Shown one piece after another: positions 6,789-9,289 of a stretch of DNA of 9,289 nt; within the stretch, counting starts at the first letter, position 1, and every line of letters begins with the position of its first letter. The stretch is from contig CALMRM010000044.1 of the NCBI GenBank assembly GCA_937871605.1, forward strand, positions 1,348 through 10,636, read 5' to 3'. Origin of the DNA: an uncultured Terriglobus sp. GTDB taxonomy: Bacteria > Acidobacteriota > Terriglobia > Terriglobales > Acidobacteriaceae. Made by a program: the position numbers and the translations under genes. Under the pieces are notes generated by a model, which saw only the letters and a list, made by a program, of their open reading frames with translations, was not told the origin of the DNA and ran no database searches.

Positions 6789-7796
6789 ATGAAACTGAAG
6801 TTTGCAGTACTTGCCATGCTGGCCACCTCGGCCTTGGGTGTGCGGGCGCAAGACCTGACAGGCGCGGGCGCTACCTTTCCCAATCCGATCTACTCGCGCT
6901 GGTTCAGCGAGTACAGCGGTTCGCATCCCGGCGTCAAGATCAACTATCAGTCAGTGGGCTCTGGCGCTGGCATTCGGCAGGTTTCACAAAAGATCGTGGA
7001 CTTTGGCGCGTCCGATGGTCCCATGACGGACCAGCAGCTTAGCGAATCGAAGGTGAAGCTCTTCCATATCCCGACGGTTCTTGGGGCTGTGGTGCCGGTG
7101 TACAACGTGCCGGGCGTAAGTGCTGAACTCAAGTTCTCGCCGGACGTGCTTGCTGCCATCTACCTGGGCCAGATTAACCACTGGAACGATCCGCGGATCG
7201 CCCGTGATAACCCGGGTGTGACCCTGCCAGATCATCAGATCTTGCCGGTGTACCGCTCGGACGGTTCGGGTACGACCTATATCTTTACCGACTACCTTTC
7301 CAAGGTGAGCCCGGACTTTCAGCAGAGGATTGGCCGCTCCACATCGGTCAAGTGGCCCGTGGGCATTGGACAAAAGGGGAACGAGGGTGTTGCCGGTATG
7401 GTCCGCAACAGCCAGTTCTCGTTTGGCTATGTGGAGTTGATCTACGCCGAGCAGAACCACATGAGCTATGGCCAGGTGAAGAACGGTGCCGGCAAGTGGG
7501 TTAAGGCGTCGACGGACGGCGTGACCGCTGCCGCGGCAGCGGACATCAAAACCATTCCCTCTGACTATCGTGTTTCCATCACCAACGCACCTGGTGCAAC
7601 CAGCTATCCCATTGCGTCGTTTACATGGCTGCTGGTGCCGCAGCACTTCGACGATGCCGCCAAGGGCAAGGTAATGGTAGATTTTCTGCGCTGGATGCTG
7701 CAGCACGGCGAAAGTGAGGCCGCGGCCATGACCTATGCGCCCTTGCCCAAGCCGGTGGCAGACCGCGTGGCGCAGACGATTAACCAGATCCACTAG
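6789..7796 (+). CDS. pstS: Phosphate ABC transporter substrate-binding protein PstS
   Basis: Periplasmic phosphate-binding protein (335 residues, normal length) that hands phosphate to the PstCAB importer. Residues 1-20 form a signal peptide ending VRA. Phosphate-contact residues line up with those of E. coli PstS: Thr29-Phe30 in GAGATFP, Ser58 in YQSVGSGAG, Asp76 in DFGASD, and Arg156, Ser160, Gly161 and Thr162 in YRSDGSGTT. The spacings 58 to 76 and 156 to 160 match the E. coli protein. QKGNEGVAG and FGYVEL follow in the second domain. GGAG lies six bases before the ATG. The 107-base gap from the porin stop shows no strong terminator and only one isolated half-site-like GTTACAG (6759-6765), so read-through from the porin promoter is plausible. 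Confidence 0.96.
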   Translation: MKLKFAVLAMLATSALGVRAQDLTGAGATFPNPIYSRWFSEYSGSHPGVKINYQSVGSGAGIRQVSQKIVDFGASDGPMTDQQLSESKVKLFHIPTVLGAVVPVYNVPGVSAELKFSPDVLAAIYLGQINHWNDPRIARDNPGVTLPDHQILPVYRSDGSGTTYIFTDYLSKVSPDFQQRIGRSTSVKWPVGIGQKGNEGVAGMVRNSQFSFGYVELIYAEQNHMSYGQVKNGAGKWVKASTDGVTAAAAADIKTIPSDYRVSITNAPGATSYPIASFTWLLVPQHFDDAAKGKVMVDFLRWMLQHGESEAAAMTYAPLPKPVADRVAQTINQIH

Positions 7797-7802
7797 ACCG
7801 AA

Positions 7803-7822
7803 GCCAGGGGCTTGCCCCTGGC
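7803..7822 (+). other. GC-rich hairpin just after pstS
   Basis: GCCAGGGG and CCCCTGGC form a perfect 8-bp stem around CTTG, six bases after the pstS stop codon. No T-run follows, so it is not a full intrinsic terminator. It could protect the pstS mRNA 3' end or attenuate transcription into pstC. Confidence 0.55.
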
Positions 7823-7845
7823 AAGCGGCACATTATGCTGTAAGC

Positions 7846-7862
7846 ATCGTTTCGCAAACGAT
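7846..7862. repeat. Short perfect inverted repeat between pstS and pstC
   Basis: ATCGTTT and AAACGAT form a 7-bp palindrome around CGC. It is AT-richer than the neighbouring hairpins, so a protein-binding site is as likely as an RNA hairpin. No function is assigned. Confidence 0.4.
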
Positions 7863-7876
7863 ACATTTCTCCCGAA

Positions 7877-7908
7877 GCCGGGCGCGACACCATGGTGCTC
7901 CGCCCGGC
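7877..7908 (+). other. Nested hairpin upstream of pstC
   Basis: GCCGGGCG and CGCCCGGC form a perfect 8-bp stem around 16 bases, which themselves contain the palindrome CACCATGGTG. It ends 17 bases before the likely pstC start and has no T-run. It could limit ribosome access or mark an mRNA processing point. Confidence 0.5.
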
Positions 7909-7925
7909 ACATTGGCAAGCATCGC

Positions 7926-8987
7926 ATGGCAGATCATGAAGTAGGCCAACCAGTTCCCGTGCCGCTCTCTGCGCTCGCGCAGAATGCAGATCGCACGGCT
8001 GAAGCGGCAATGACTCCGGCAGTGCCGGATACCACCGGGGTGCGCGCATTCCTTGCGTCGCGTGGGTCAGGCAGCGTTGCAGACCGGACCTTTAGCGTGC
8101 TGATGCTGCTGGGCGCGCTCAGCCTGTTTGTCATCGTCGCACTCATCGTGTGGATGCTGGTCCACAACTCACAACTGTCGATCCACACGTTCGGCATGCG
8201 GTTTTTCCGCAGCAGTAACTGGGATCCCGTGAGTGGGGACTTCGGGGCGCTCCCGTTTATTTACGGCACGCTCGTGTCATCGCTGCTGGCGCTGGTCATC
8301 GCGGTGCCGCTTTCCTTAGCGGTGGCGATCTTTGTACTGGAAATTTGTCCCGGTCCGTTACGTGGACCGATCTCGTTCCTGACAGAACTGCTGGCAGCCA
8401 TTCCAAGCGTGGTGTACGGGTTGTGGGCGGTGTTCGTGTTGGTGCCGTTGGTGCGAGACAAAGTGGGTCCGATCCTGGAGAAGCTATTTGGATGGAGTGG
8501 ACTCTTTGTTGAGCCGAACTTTGGTGTGGGCATGCTTACGGCCGGCGTCATCTTGGCGATTATGATTTTCCCAGTGATTTCATCGATCAGCCGGGACGTC
8601 ATGCGCGCTGTGCCCAATCACCAGCGTGAGGCCGCGCTGGCGCTAGGTGCGACGCGCTGGGAAATGATCCGTGTCGGCATCTTGCAGAATGCACGTATCG
8701 GCATTATCGGTGCAGTCATCCTGGGGCTTGGCCGTGCTCTGGGTGAAACCATGGCCGTCACCATGGTGATCGGCAACCATCCGGACATTAGCAAGAACCT
8801 GTTTAATCCGGCGTACACACTCTCCAGCGTGATCGCCAACGAATTTACTGAGGCCACAGGCGATCTCTACCTCAGCGCCCTCATTGAGATCGGCCTTGCA
8901 CTCTTTCTTGTCACAATCGTGGTGAATGCCATTGCGCGCCTGTTGGTTTGGTTTGTGACCCGTGGCAACACAGCGAAGGCGGTTTGA
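7926..8987 (+). CDS. pstC: Phosphate ABC transporter permease PstC
   Basis: Inner-membrane permease subunit of the high-affinity Pst importer. With the ATG at 7926 it has 353 residues. The first membrane helix starts near residue 57 (FSVLMLLGALSLFVIVALIV). The ABC permease domain runs from about 112 (GTLVSSLLALVIAVPLSLAV) to the C-terminus. The cytoplasmic EAA loop, which docks on the ATPase PstB, begins near 235 (EAALALGATRWEMIRVGILQ) and ends in GLGRALGETMAV, typical of PstC. The N-terminal tail of about 55 polar residues is longer than usual. The start is uncertain: no clear ribosome binding site precedes 7926, and an ATG at 8010 would give a more normal length. The frame also opens upstream at a TTG (7812) inside a hairpin, which I reject. 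The stop lies two bases before pstA, so translation is probably coupled. Confidence 0.95.
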   Translation: MADHEVGQPVPVPLSALAQNADRTAEAAMTPAVPDTTGVRAFLASRGSGSVADRTFSVLMLLGALSLFVIVALIVWMLVHNSQLSIHTFGMRFFRSSNWDPVSGDFGALPFIYGTLVSSLLALVIAVPLSLAVAIFVLEICPGPLRGPISFLTELLAAIPSVVYGLWAVFVLVPLVRDKVGPILEKLFGWSGLFVEPNFGVGMLTAGVILAIMIFPVISSISRDVMRAVPNHQREAALALGATRWEMIRVGILQNARIGIIGAVILGLGRALGETMAVTMVIGNHPDISKNLFNPAYTLSSVIANEFTEATGDLYLSALIEIGLALFLVTIVVNAIARLLVWFVTRGNTAKAV

Positions 8988-8989
8988 CG

Positions 8990-9289
8990 ATGCGGAACTC
9001 TTTGTACGCGCCCAGCCGTACCCGCAGCCATGCTCGCACCCTGATGGATCATGTGGTCACCGGAGTTGCCGTACTCAGCACACTGTTGGTACTGCTGCCG
9101 CTCGTCGCCATCTTGGGCTATCTGCTTTACAAGGGCGCGAGTTCCTTGAACTTCGCATTTTTCACCAGGGTGCCCGTGCCGGTAGGCGAGTCCGGTGGTG
9201 GGATGGCGAACTCCATCGTCGGGTCCGGGATCATCCTGCTGGTTGCGAGCCTGGGAGGCATTCCGCTCGGTATTGCTGCCGGCGTATAC
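8990..9289 (+). CDS. pstA: Phosphate ABC transporter permease PstA, N-terminal 100 residues (runs off right edge)
   Basis: Second permease subunit of the Pst importer, pairing with PstC. The visible part has a short polar N-terminus and a first membrane helix at about residues 22-44 (VTGVAVLSTLLVLLPLVAIL begins it). A periplasmic stretch with FFTRVPVPVGESGGGMANSI follows, then a second helix ending PLGIAAGVY. The glycine-rich GGGMANSIVGS segment before the second helix is characteristic of PstA. The ATG lies two bases after the pstC stop, with AAGGCGG in the end of pstC as a possible ribosome binding site. The EAA loop lies outside the window. Confidence 0.93.
   Translation, partial: MRNSLYAPSRTRSHARTLMDHVVTGVAVLSTLLVLLPLVAILGYLLYKGASSLNFAFFTRVPVPVGESGGGMANSIVGSGIILLVASLGGIPLGIAAGVY

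Noticed and set aside
7812..7925. Possible longer PstC starting at TTG 7812
   Set aside because: The codon lies within a hairpin 16 bases after the pstS stop, has no ribosome binding site, and the added residues are unlike PstC.

Overview
This window looks like a phosphate-acquisition locus from a Gram-negative, high-GC soil-type bacterium. An acidobacterium of the Terriglobus/Granulicella/Edaphobacter kind fits best. Support is the high G+C, an exosortase-type PEP-CTERM protein, an outer-membrane porin with a coiled-coil head, and the style of the Pit and Pst proteins. This placement is by recognition, not by a search.

Left part, minus strand (1-2672): three genes read leftwards, probably as one operon. 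In order they are a small secreted PEP-CTERM protein (1986-2672), a secreted AcpA/phospholipase C-type phosphoesterase with a GTG start (332-1942), and the N-terminus of a multicopper oxidase with a twin-arginine-like signal, cut by the window edge (1-316). Gaps between them are 43 and 15 bases.

Divergent control region (2673-2915): this separates the leftward operon from a Pit-type phosphate permease. It holds a 19-bp inverted repeat (17/19 identical) whose arms read towards the two divergent genes. Each arm is built of 7-base half-sites with a T(C/A)AC core on an 11-bp period, the architecture of PhoB/PhoP-type operators. A similar pair (4663-4680) lies upstream of the porin gene. I infer a shared phosphate-starvation regulon.

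Right part, plus strand (2916-9289): the Pit permease (TTG start, 2916-4538) is followed by a strong intrinsic terminator (4558-4595). Then come a porin (4780-6681), the phosphate-binding protein PstS (6789-7796), the permease subunit PstC (7926-8987), and the start of PstA (8990 to the window end). The pstS-pstC gap carries three separate inverted repeats that may set subunit ratios. A pstB and possibly phoU would be expected beyond the right edge.

Taken together, a secreted esterase can release phosphate, a porin can admit it through the outer membrane, PstS can capture it in the periplasm, and Pst (high affinity) or Pit (low affinity) can import it. No rRNA, tRNA, CRISPR array or insertion sequence was seen. 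The gene families are known; the least described parts are the operator pattern and the grouping of a porin, a PEP-CTERM protein and a multicopper oxidase with phosphate genes.
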